From positions 1-5,387 of the forward strand of contig CAMNCR010000202.1 in the NCBI GenBank assembly GCA_946534455.1: a DNA stretch of 5,387 nt, read 5' to 3'. A program made the position numbers and the translations under genes. The DNA comes from an uncultured Clostridia bacterium (GTDB lineage Bacteria; Bacillota; Clostridia; Christensenellales; Aristaeellaceae). The notes below the pieces were generated by a model. That model was not told the origin of the DNA and did not search any database. It worked only from the letters and a program-made list of their open reading frames with translations. Below are positions 1-5,198 of the stretch, piece by piece (the stretch's first letter is position 1; each line of letters opens with the position of its first letter).

Positions 1-17
1 CGCACCGTGATTTCCAT
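1..17 (-). CDS. Possible 5' end of a further minus-strand gene (partial)
   Basis: An ATG at 17-15 on the minus strand opens a frame (M-E-I-T-V) that runs off the left edge. A purine-rich stretch with AGAAGG ends about 10 bases before this ATG, and the frame begins 40 bases after the stop of the deoxyribonucleotidase gene, which would suit a second gene of the same operon. Only five codons are visible, so no product can be named. The call rests on the Shine-Dalgarno-like sequence and spacing alone and could be chance. Confidence 0.25.
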
Positions 18-57
18 CCAGCACCGACCTTCTTCCTTCTTCGTTGTTCCGCCGCCT

Positions 58-627
58 TCACCGTCTGTCCGCGTCCCCCGCCGGAGCCGCCATCTCATCG
101 ATGATCTTCACCGCCTCCGCCCAGGTGTCCACCCGGCGCATGCCGTGGCGCTCCGCGTCGTAGCTTCGGTTGTGCGGCGCGGTGAACAGAATCTTCCGAT
201 AGGCCCCGCCCTCCAGGTTGTGAATGCCGTCGTCGATCAGCACATCCCCCCGGATCATCTGCTTCCGGCTGGTGATGATCACCTGGCTCCAGGACAGGAA
301 CGGAAAATACCGGAACAGCAGCCCCTTCATCTTTTCTTCCACATGCTCGATTTCCGTGGCCGTGACGATGAACACCTCGTGCCCCTCGTCCATGAAATGC
401 CGCAGGGCCTCCGCCGCGCCGGGCATCGGCTCCACGCTCTCCCAGAAGCCCGGCTCGTAGGTCACGCCGTAGATCTCCTCCCGGGTCAGCCCGCTGTAGG
501 GCGCCGCGACATTCCATCCGGTGATCTCATCCAGCGTCACGCTGCGGCTGAACTTTTCGTTGGCTCGCTTCACCCAGGCCGTCAGCAGCTGTTCGATGGT
601 ATCGTCCATGTCTACAAGAATCGTCAT
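58..627 (-). CDS. 5'(3')-deoxyribonucleotidase-like HAD phosphatase
   Basis: This 189-residue protein is probably a cytoplasmic HAD-superfamily phosphatase of the 5'(3')-deoxyribonucleotidase (NT5C) family, which removes phosphate from (deoxy)nucleoside monophosphates and helps balance nucleotide pools. All HAD motifs are visible. Motif I is DMDDT at residues 6-10, with Asp6 the expected nucleophile and Asp8 the acid/base. Motif II is VTAT at 88-91. The motif III lysine is probably Lys122 in SRKQMIRGD. Motif IV is the acidic pair Asp132-Asp133 in DVLIDD. The segment EEKMKGLLFRYFP before motif III also matches the family pattern. Length is normal for bacterial members. The start at 627 puts motif I six residues in, as usual, and GGAAGG lies just upstream. 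No signal peptide or membrane segment is seen. A promoter candidate lies at 675-704. Family assignment is firm; substrate is not, since related proteins act on other phosphates. Confidence 0.88.
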   Translation of the reverse strand: MTILVDMDDTIEQLLTAWVKRANEKFSRSVTLDEITGWNVAAPYSGLTREEIYGVTYEPGFWESVEPMPGAAEALRHFMDEGHEVFIVTATEIEHVEEKMKGLLFRYFPFLSWSQVIITSRKQMIRGDVLIDDGIHNLEGGAYRKILFTAPHNRSYDAERHGMRRVDTWAEAVKIIDEMAAPAGDADRR

Positions 628-674
628 GCTGCCCTTCCTTCCCGCGTCCTGTCCCTTCTCTGTCCCGTGCTCCT

Positions 675-704
675 ATCATACATCGTTTTTCATCCTTCTG
701 GCAA
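675..704 (-). promoter_or_regulatory. Candidate sigma-A promoter of the deoxyribonucleotidase gene
   Basis: On the minus strand a TTGCCA -35 box (704-699) and a TATGAT -10 box (680-675) are 18 bases apart. They match TTGACA and TATAAT at five of six positions each. Transcription would start near 668, giving a leader of about 40 bases. The site lies between the terminator of the upstream DUF1232 gene and the start codon, so the phosphatase gene is probably an independent unit. Confidence 0.5.
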
Positions 705-740
705 TCATTTCTCATCCCCGCCGGGGCGGCCGCAGACAGT

Positions 741-776
741 CAAAATGCCGGAGCAGCTCCAGGTCTGCTCCGGCAT
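741..776 (-). terminator. Intrinsic terminator of the DUF1232 gene
   Basis: A perfect 12-bp inverted repeat (arms 745-756 and 765-776, loop of 8) stands about 30 bases past the DUF1232 stop codon. On the minus strand the arm ends in CAT and runs into TTTG, so four T residues follow in a row. The stem is strong and the T-tract is short. On the plus strand no T-tract follows it, so it should act mainly in the minus direction. Confidence 0.75.
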
Positions 777-806
777 GGATCGTGTTTCTGGGTTTCGCCC
801 GCGCCC

Positions 807-1196
807 TTACGCCTGATTCGCCCGCCACGCCTTGAAGGCTTCCAGCTCCGGATCGGACAGCTTCAGCGCCAGCCCCAGCACCGCCAGGTCGTCCGCAATG
901 CCGACGATCGGAATCCGGTCGTTGATCAGGTCGTTCTTCCGCAGCAGATACAGGATCGCGCCCACCAGGCACGCGATCACCTTCGGGCTCACCACGGTGT
1001 ATTCCTTTTTAATCCAGGCCTTCACCATCGCAATCATGGTCGGCAGATTGGACAGCGTTTCCCCGATCGCGGGAACCTCCTGCAGCTTGTTCTCCAGCTG
1101 CAGCAGGATTTCGTCCACCTTCGACGGATTGCTGATCACTTCCTGCGCTTCTCCCGTCGCCTTATCCAGCCATTCCTTTGCCTGTTCCAGATCCAT
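807..1196 (-). CDS. DUF1232 (YkvA-like) protein
   Basis: This 129-residue protein belongs to the DUF1232 family, typified by Bacillus YkvA, whose function is not known. The signature lies at residues 81-107, with YLLRKNDLINDRIPIVG followed by ADDLAVL. The usual form of the motif is close to PxDLIPDxIPxxGxxDD. Here the first two prolines are Lys87 and Asn92, while the D, L, I and DD positions are kept. Residues 71-86 form a hydrophobic stretch that may be one membrane segment. The N-terminal half, residues 1-65, looks helical and amphipathic. AAGGAG lies 11 bases before the ATG and a nearer GGAG 4 bases before it. The gene has a promoter candidate at 1268-1297 and a strong terminator. Neighbours do not suggest a role. 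Confidence 0.85.
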   Translation of the reverse strand: MDLEQAKEWLDKATGEAQEVISNPSKVDEILLQLENKLQEVPAIGETLSNLPTMIAMVKAWIKKEYTVVSPKVIACLVGAILYLLRKNDLINDRIPIVGIADDLAVLGLALKLSDPELEAFKAWRANQA

Positions 1197-1233
1197 CGAT
1201 CTCCACGCTCCTTTTTCGTCTGGTTCATGATCG

Positions 1234-1254
1234 CGCCCCCGCCGGGGCGTTTTT
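1234..1254 (+). terminator. Plus-strand terminator-like hairpin inside the DUF1232 leader
   Basis: CGCCCC (1234-1239) pairs with GGGGCG (1244-1249) over a 4-base loop and is followed on the plus strand by five T residues (1250-1254). This is the form of an intrinsic terminator reading rightward, yet no plus-strand gene lies before it. On the minus strand the same hairpin would fall in the 5' leader of the DUF1232 mRNA, preceded by an A-tract and with no T-tract after it. It may stop antisense transcription, or fold as a leader hairpin. Confidence 0.45.
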
Positions 1255-1267
1255 GTTCGTCTGCTCT

Positions 1268-1297
1268 ATCCTACCACAGGAAAAAGACCCGTGGCAA
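1268..1297 (-). promoter_or_regulatory. Candidate sigma-A promoter of the DUF1232 gene
   Basis: On the minus strand TTGCCA (1297-1292) and TAGGAT (1273-1268) are 18 bases apart. This is the same -35 box and spacing as in the phosphatase promoter at 675-704. The -10 box matches TATAAT at four of six positions. Transcription would start near 1261 and give a leader of about 65 bases. The promoter overlaps the terminator of the upstream gene. Confidence 0.4.
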
Positions 1298-1309
1298 GCG
1301 GCCCGGGCC
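1281..1309 (-). terminator. Intrinsic terminator of the PheC-like gene
   Basis: On the minus strand GGCCCG (1309-1304) can pair with CGGGTC (1291-1286), including one G-U pair, over a 12-base loop. Five T residues (1285-1281) follow directly. It stands about 57 bases past the stop codon of the solute-binding protein gene. A perfect 14-bp GC palindrome (1298-1311) overlaps the hairpin and could form a competing fold, so the exact structure is uncertain. Confidence 0.5.
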
Positions 1310-1358
1310 GCCTTTCTGTTTCCCTTCTGTATTCCCGGTGCTCTCCGTCCGCCTCCCG

Positions 1359-1370
1359 CTGACGCGTCAG
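1359..1370. repeat. 12-bp perfect palindrome over a stop codon
   Basis: CTGACGCGTCAG is a perfect palindrome that includes the TGA stop of the PheC-like gene at 1369-1367. It has no loop and no T-tract, so it is a poor terminator. It may be a protein site or chance; no function can be given. Confidence 0.3.
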
Positions 1371-2215
1371 GCCGCTTCCTCCGCGTCCTCCTCCGTATAG
1401 CGGTAGATGTACTCCCCGGCCAGCTCTTCGAGCCGGCCGCTCTCTTTTTCTGCCTCCAGAAAATCGTTGACATAAGCCAGCAGCTCCTCGGACCCCGGGG
1501 GCATCAGGATGCCGAGCTCTCCGTGGGTGAACGGCTCATAGATCAGCGGCGCCGCCAGCCTGGAATCCTGCCCCACGTAGTATCCGGCCTCCATGATCTC
1601 CGTGATCATCACGTCCGCCTCTCCCGCGGCCACCAGCCCCGGAATTTCCTGGTTCACCGGATGAATGATCAGCGTCGCGTCCGGCAGGTTCTCCCGGGCG
1701 AATTTTTCGTTCAGTCCCCCGGGATTCTCCATCACCCGGACCTCCGGCCGGTTGATCGCCTCCAGGCTGGTGTACCTCGCCGCGTCCTCCGCCCTGCACA
1801 GGACGGTTTTCCCGTTGCCCAGGTATCCCTCGGACATCAGCGCCTGTTCCTTCCGCGCCTCCGTGATCGTGATCCCGCACACGGCCAGATCGAATTTTCC
1901 CGCCAGCGTGTCCTCCATCAGCGTCGGCCACGAGGTTTCGATATACTGCACCTTCACCCCCAGCGCGGCCGCCAGATCCTCCGCCAGCTCCGCGTCGAAG
2001 CCGACGTAGTTCCCCGTCTCCGGATCCAGATAGGACATGGGCATGTAGTCTCCCGCGGTTCCGACCCGCAGCACCCCGCGCGCCAGAATGCTCTCCAGAA
2101 TCGCCCCGCTTCCGTTGCCCTCCGTCTCCGCGCATCCCATCGCCGGCAGCACGGCCAGCAGGCCCAGCACGCAGACGGCCAGCCAGATGGATAAGCCTGT
2201 TTTCCTGTTCTTCAT
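1367..2215 (-). CDS. Exported PheC-like protein (cyclohexadienyl dehydratase or family-3 solute-binding protein)
   Basis: This 282-residue exported protein has the family-3 solute-binding fold and resembles the Pseudomonas enzyme PheC, which turns prephenate into phenylpyruvate and arogenate into phenylalanine. A signal peptide spans residues 1-27 and Cys28 may be lipidated, though AMGC is a weak lipobox. Shared segments, compared from memory, are GVLRVGTAGDY (47-57), ETSWPTLM (93-100), NPGGLNEKFAR (164-174) and GEADVMITEIMEA (198-210). The PheC general acid (mature Glu173) aligns with Glu209. Trp60, Asn128 and Asn133 align with Trp96, Asn164 and Asn169. Arg121 fits the carboxylate-binding Arg of the fold. 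The Asp before the catalytic Glu in PheC is Glu206 here. Start 2215 is chosen because GGAAGGAG lies 9 bases upstream and the signal peptide follows. The esterase gene ends 79 bases upstream with no clear terminator or promoter between, so the two are probably co-transcribed. No permease or ATPase gene is in the window. Fold is firm; enzyme versus binder is open. Confidence 0.85.
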   Translation of the reverse strand: MKNRKTGLSIWLAVCVLGLLAVLPAMGCAETEGNGSGAILESILARGVLRVGTAGDYMPMSYLDPETGNYVGFDAELAEDLAAALGVKVQYIETSWPTLMEDTLAGKFDLAVCGITITEARKEQALMSEGYLGNGKTVLCRAEDAARYTSLEAINRPEVRVMENPGGLNEKFARENLPDATLIIHPVNQEIPGLVAAGEADVMITEIMEAGYYVGQDSRLAAPLIYEPFTHGELGILMPPGSEELLAYVNDFLEAEKESGRLEELAGEYIYRYTEEDAEEAA

Positions 2216-2224
2216 CGCTGCATT

Positions 2225-2232
2225 CTCCTTCC
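2225..2232 (-). promoter_or_regulatory. Ribosome binding site that fixes the PheC-like start
   Basis: GGAAGGAG on the minus strand lies 9 bases before the ATG at 2215. The same octamer precedes the esterase start. It favours this ATG over the in-frame ATG at 2308, which would add 31 non-hydrophobic residues in front of the signal peptide and overlap the esterase stop. Confidence 0.75.
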
Positions 2233-2294
2233 GTTGATTCCTCCCCGGGCGGCCCCGCGTCCGTTCCGCCCCGGCATCGGGGAAAGCGCCCGTC

Positions 2295-3137
2295 TCAGGG
2301 GCGGTCAAAAAGCACCGGCGCGTAATGATACACGTGCTGATAAACCTTCTCGTAGGTATGCGGTGCGCCCTCCATGACCGTATAGTGAAGGTTCCCCTCC
2401 TCCAGGCTTTCGCTGAACTGGAACAGATCCGTCTCCTGCTTCATTCTCTCGATCTGGGGCGTCAGGTTCGGACAGGCAATGTCCTCGGAGCCCGTCCCCG
2501 CGAAAATGCGGAAATCCCCGCTGCCATAGCCCTGCTCCGCCGCGCGGTCATGCAGATACCGCACGGTTTTTTCCGTTTCCTTTCCGCCGCCCAGGCCGCC
2601 GAACTGCCAGCAGTCCCCCGACAGCGGCAGAAACACGGAAAACAGGTCCAGGTTTTCCAGAAACGCGAACCAGGTCGTCACGCCGCCCATGGAAAAGCCC
2701 CCGATGCCCCGGCCCTCCCGGGCTGCGCGCGTCGCGTAGCATCCGTCCACCGCCGGAATCAGGTCCCTGCGCAGCTCCTCCTGAAACCGCAGCACGTGCC
2801 CCCGCTCCGCCTCCTCGTCCACGCGGCCGTTCCGCACGGGATCATGCCTGTAAAACCCGGGAAAGACGGTGATGAACGGCCGGCACCGCTCCGTCGCGAA
2901 GCTCACGTCCAGCGCGTTTTTGATCATGGAGCAGTCCAGCCAGGCGTCCGGATTGCCGCCCCCGCCGTGAATCAGATACAGCACGGAATAGTCCTTCCCG
3001 TCCTCGTACCCGAAGGGCAGATATACGTTGGCGTATTTGGCGATGGCCTTTCCGTCCCCGTCCCGTGTGGTGTATTCCAGCCTCTCCACCGTTCCTCTCC
3101 GGTTCACGTCATGATACTGATGCAGCTCCATTCCCAT
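2295..3137 (-). CDS. Cytoplasmic CE1-like esterase (alpha/beta hydrolase)
   Basis: This 280-residue protein is an alpha/beta hydrolase of the putative-esterase family (Pfam Esterase; carbohydrate esterase family 1 and esterase D relatives). Members cleave acetyl or feruloyl esters on plant polysaccharides, and others act on thioesters. HGGGG at residues 57-61 fits the oxyanion-hole loop. GFSMGG at 147-152 is the nucleophile elbow, with Ser149 the nucleophile. His260 in GAPHTYEKVYQH is the likely catalytic His and Asp219 in TGSEDI the likely acid. An N-terminal beta-rich stretch with YANVYLPFGY (35-44) is typical of the family. No signal peptide is seen, so it should act inside the cell, perhaps on imported esterified oligosaccharides (inference). 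GGAAGGAG lies 6 bases before the chosen ATG; a second ATG two codons later is possible. The gene has its own promoter at 3180-3208, divergent from the sensor-cyclase gene, and probably carries the PheC-like gene downstream. Confidence 0.87.
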   Translation of the reverse strand: MGMELHQYHDVNRRGTVERLEYTTRDGDGKAIAKYANVYLPFGYEDGKDYSVLYLIHGGGGNPDAWLDCSMIKNALDVSFATERCRPFITVFPGFYRHDPVRNGRVDEEAERGHVLRFQEELRRDLIPAVDGCYATRAAREGRGIGGFSMGGVTTWFAFLENLDLFSVFLPLSGDCWQFGGLGGGKETEKTVRYLHDRAAEQGYGSGDFRIFAGTGSEDIACPNLTPQIERMKQETDLFQFSESLEEGNLHYTVMEGAPHTYEKVYQHVYHYAPVLFDRP

Positions 3138-3179
3138 CCTCGTCTCCTTCCTGATTTGCGAATTGTCATTCTGCCGCCT

Positions 3180-3208
3180 ATGGTATCACGGGAAGCCAGG
3201 TTTTACAA
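3180..3208 (-). promoter_or_regulatory. Candidate promoter of the esterase and PheC-like genes
   Basis: On the minus strand TTGTAA (3208-3203) and TACCAT (3185-3180) are 17 bases apart, and a TG one base before the -10 box makes it an extended -10. Each box matches consensus at four of six positions. Transcription would start near 3173, about 35 bases before the start codon. Confidence 0.45.
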
Positions 3209-3216
3209 GGCTTCGA

Positions 3217-3232
3217 AACCGGATTTCCGGTT
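3217..3232. promoter_or_regulatory. Operator-like dyad between divergent promoters
   Basis: AACCGGATTTCCGGTT has perfect 7-bp arms (AACCGGA and TCCGGTT) around two central bases. It overlaps the first two bases of the -35 box of the sensor-cyclase promoter and lies 8 bases upstream of the -35 box of the esterase promoter. This is a usual place for a regulator that controls both genes. LacI-family sites often have a related AAACCGGTTT core, but the regulator is unknown and the cyclase itself has no DNA-binding domain. Confidence 0.45.
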
Positions 3233-3259
3233 GCCGCTTTCTCCGTCTGATGCTATAAT
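3231..3259 (+). promoter_or_regulatory. Sigma-A promoter of the sensor-cyclase gene
   Basis: TTGCCG (3231-3236) and a perfect TATAAT (3254-3259) are separated by 17 bases, and TG at 3251-3252 makes an extended -10. Transcription would start near 3266, leaving a leader of only about 16 bases, too short for a riboswitch. This is the strongest promoter in the window. Confidence 0.75.
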
Positions 3260-3269
3260 ACGCTTTAGC

Positions 3270-3275
3270 GGAGGG
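3270..3275 (+). promoter_or_regulatory. Ribosome binding site that fixes the cyclase start
   Basis: GGAGGG is followed by a 6-base spacer and the ATG at 3282. Together with the promoter just upstream it fixes this start, although the frame stays open leftward for more than 900 bases through sequence antisense to the esterase. Confidence 0.8.
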
Positions 3276-3281
3276 ATACAC

Positions 3282-5165
3282 ATGAATCGTCAACTGAAAA
3301 GAATCGCTCTGGTGACGTGTGCCTCAAATTTTGAGCGTTACGGCAATATCGTCCGTTTCATGCGCAGGAAGCTGCAGCAGCTGGGCGGCTGCGTCCTGTA
3401 TGTGATTTCCAGTTACAGCGTGTTTGTGGACGGCAGCGGCATGGAATTCGGGAAGGGAGATTCCGCCATCTATCAGCTGCTGGATACCCTGGAGCTGGAC
3501 GGCTGCATTCTCGAGGTCAACCTCAGCAGCAACGTGCTCACGGGGCAGATCGTGGAGAAGCTCCGCCGGCGGGGCATTCCGGCCCTGACCATCAACCTGG
3601 AGGCGGAGGGCGTCCCCTATCTGCATCTGGAAACCCGGCCCGCCTGCACCGATCTGCTGGAGCATCTGATCGTCCGGCACGGCTGCCGGCGGATCAATCT
3701 CGCCCTCAGCCGCGGCAACAGCGTCATGTCCCAGGAGGCCGAGGAGGCTTACCGTCAGGTGCTGTCCCGCCACGGAATCCCCCTGGACGAAAAGCGGATC
3801 CTTTCCACCTTCATCTCCGTGCAGGACGGGCGAAAGCTCTATGACCGCTTTGATGCCCGGGGCGTCATGGCGGATGCCGATGCCGTGGTCTGCATTCATG
3901 ATGTCAGCGCCATCGGCCTGTGCCTGGAGCTGGAGGACCGGGGCCGGCGCGTTCCGGAGGATCTGCGCATCTGCTCCCTGAACTGGAGCGGAAACAGCAT
4001 CGTCTTCCGTCCGCAGATCACCGGCCTGGACCGCATGGATCAGGAGGCCGCCGAAACCGCCTGCGCCCTGATGATCGATATGATCGACGGCAAGACCATT
4101 CCCCGGGAAAACACCTACCGCGGCACCGTGCGCTACGTGGAAAGCTGCGGCTGTGAAAGGCTCCTTCCGGACGCCGCGGACATCTACCATCGCGTCGTCA
4201 TCAACAAGGTGGAGGCCGGCAAGCAGATCGGTCAGATGATGCGCTTTAATGACGCGCTGGAGGAGGTGGAATCCCTGGATCAGCTGGCCGCCAATCTGCA
4301 TGAAATGATGCAGGGCGTCGGCTGCAGCTCCTATTTCTGCTGTCTCAATGAGGGGGATCTGGCTTACATTGAAAACGGGCAGGAAACCGATCCCGCCCGC
4401 AGCACCGCCCTCCTGGATCAGCGGATGCTCCTGCTGGCGGGCTGCTCGGACAGAACCGGCCTCCTGTCGCGGACGCCGGTTGCCCTGAAGGATCTGACGC
4501 CCGCCGTTCCGCGGGAGGGGGATATGTTCGTGATCCTCCCCATCTGCCACCGCAGCCGGATCTTCGGCTACTGTGTCTATCTGAATGATGAGCTCCCCAT
4601 CGATGTCTATAACTTCAGAATCTGCCAGGAAAGCATCGGCACCAGCATTGAAAACCTCCACCGCCAGATGGTGCTGCGGATCAGCAACATGGAGCTGGAC
4701 CGGCTGCACATGCAGGATCAGCTGACCGGGCTCCATAACCGGTTTGCCTTCCGGCGCTTTGCGGATCAGTATGTTTCCGGGCCCTATACCCTCGCCATGC
4801 TGGATCTGGACGGCCTCAAGGTCATCAATGACCGCTACGGCCATCTCAGCGGCAACCATGCCATCACCCTCGCCGCCCAGGCGATCCGGAGCAGCATCCG
4901 CGAGGAGGATCTGACCATTCGCTACGGCGGGGATGAGTTTGTCATTCTGTCCCGCTGCGTGGACCGGGCGCAGTGGGAGCGCCTCTCCGCGGACGTCAAC
5001 CGGTTTGCCGCCCGGAGCGTCGCCTCTCAGAAGCTGCCCTTTCCGGTCACCGTCAGCGCGGGCTATGTGATCTCGGATGAAAGCCATCCCCTCTCCATTC
5101 AGGAGGCCATTGAGCAGGCGGACCGGACCATGTACCGGCAGAAAAAAGAGCGCCGGGAGAAGTGA
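3282..5165 (+). CDS. LacI-type sensor / GAF-like / GGDEF cyclase with altered base-reading residue
   Basis: This 627-residue cytoplasmic protein probably makes a cyclic dinucleotide under control of a small ligand. Residues about 5-290 resemble the sugar-binding domain of LacI/PurR regulators, but there is no N-terminal helix-turn-helix, so it should not bind DNA. Residues about 305-455 look GAF-like, and a helical linker (455-478) leads to the GGDEF domain (about 479-627). Visible GGDEF features are DQLTGLHNR (479-487), metal-binding Asp508 in DLDGLK, Asn516 (PleD Asn335), the active site GGDEF at 549-553, and an RxxD inhibitory site, Arg540 to Asp543, five residues before it. Lys621 and Arg625 fit the phosphate-binding end. 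One key residue differs: PleD Asp344, which contacts guanine, is Asn525 here (codon AAC at 4854-4856). No membrane segments are seen. The gene diverges from the esterase and converges with an HD-GYP gene 33 bases away. Architecture is firm; ligand and product are not known. Confidence 0.9.
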   Translation: MNRQLKRIALVTCASNFERYGNIVRFMRRKLQQLGGCVLYVISSYSVFVDGSGMEFGKGDSAIYQLLDTLELDGCILEVNLSSNVLTGQIVEKLRRRGIPALTINLEAEGVPYLHLETRPACTDLLEHLIVRHGCRRINLALSRGNSVMSQEAEEAYRQVLSRHGIPLDEKRILSTFISVQDGRKLYDRFDARGVMADADAVVCIHDVSAIGLCLELEDRGRRVPEDLRICSLNWSGNSIVFRPQITGLDRMDQEAAETACALMIDMIDGKTIPRENTYRGTVRYVESCGCERLLPDAADIYHRVVINKVEAGKQIGQMMRFNDALEEVESLDQLAANLHEMMQGVGCSSYFCCLNEGDLAYIENGQETDPARSTALLDQRMLLLAGCSDRTGLLSRTPVALKDLTPAVPREGDMFVILPICHRSRIFGYCVYLNDELPIDVYNFRICQESIGTSIENLHRQMVLRISNMELDRLHMQDQLTGLHNRFAFRRFADQYVSGPYTLAMLDLDGLKVINDRYGHLSGNHAITLAAQAIRSSIREEDLTIRYGGDEFVILSRCVDRAQWERLSADVNRFAARSVASQKLPFPVTVSAGYVISDESHPLSIQEAIEQADRTMYRQKKERREK

Positions 5166-5198
5166 CCTTCCCCCGGCTCCCTCCGCCTCCGGCCGCCG

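Noticed and set aside
7..816. A 269-codon plus-strand open frame opposite the phosphatase gene
   Set aside because: The product is rich in Arg, Pro and His with no recognisable domain, and it runs through the DUF1232 terminator and the intergenic region. The minus-strand phosphatase shows all HAD motifs.
1178..2194. A 338-codon plus-strand open frame opposite the PheC-like gene
   Set aside because: It is composed mostly of Arg, Pro, Leu and Gln in the pattern of an antisense shadow, with no ribosome binding site or domain.
2269..2282. CCCCG/CGGGG hairpin between the esterase and PheC-like genes as a terminator
   Set aside because: The stem is only 5 bp and is not followed by T residues on the minus strand, so it is unlikely to end the esterase transcript.
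2216..2308. Earlier ATG at 2308 for the PheC-like gene
   Set aside because: It would put 31 polar residues before the signal peptide and overlap the esterase stop, while GGAAGGAG directs the ATG at 2215.
2325..3281. N-terminal extension of the sensor-cyclase by 319 codons
   Set aside because: This stretch is antisense to the esterase and gives Pro/Arg/His-rich sequence. A near-perfect promoter at 3231-3259 and GGAGGG at 3270-3275 place the start at 3282, exactly where the sensor domain begins.
3138..3281. Cyclic-di-GMP or other riboswitch before the cyclase or esterase
   Set aside because: Predicted leaders are about 16 and 35 bases long, too short for known aptamers, and no GEMM-like core was recognised.
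3282..3320. Possible LacI helix-turn-helix at the start of the sensor protein
   Set aside because: The protein opens straight into the first beta strand of the binding domain (KRIALVTCAS); there is no room for a DNA-binding headpiece.
3324..5087. A 587-codon open frame on the minus strand opposite the sensor-cyclase gene
   Set aside because: Its product is low-complexity, rich in Ala, Gly, His and Asp with no family motif, and it mirrors the codon bias of the true gene on the other strand. The plus-strand gene has clear domains, a promoter and a ribosome binding site.
5166..5198. Bidirectional terminator between the convergent genes
   Set aside because: Only a weak CGGC/GCCG pairing is present, with no T-tract on either strand.
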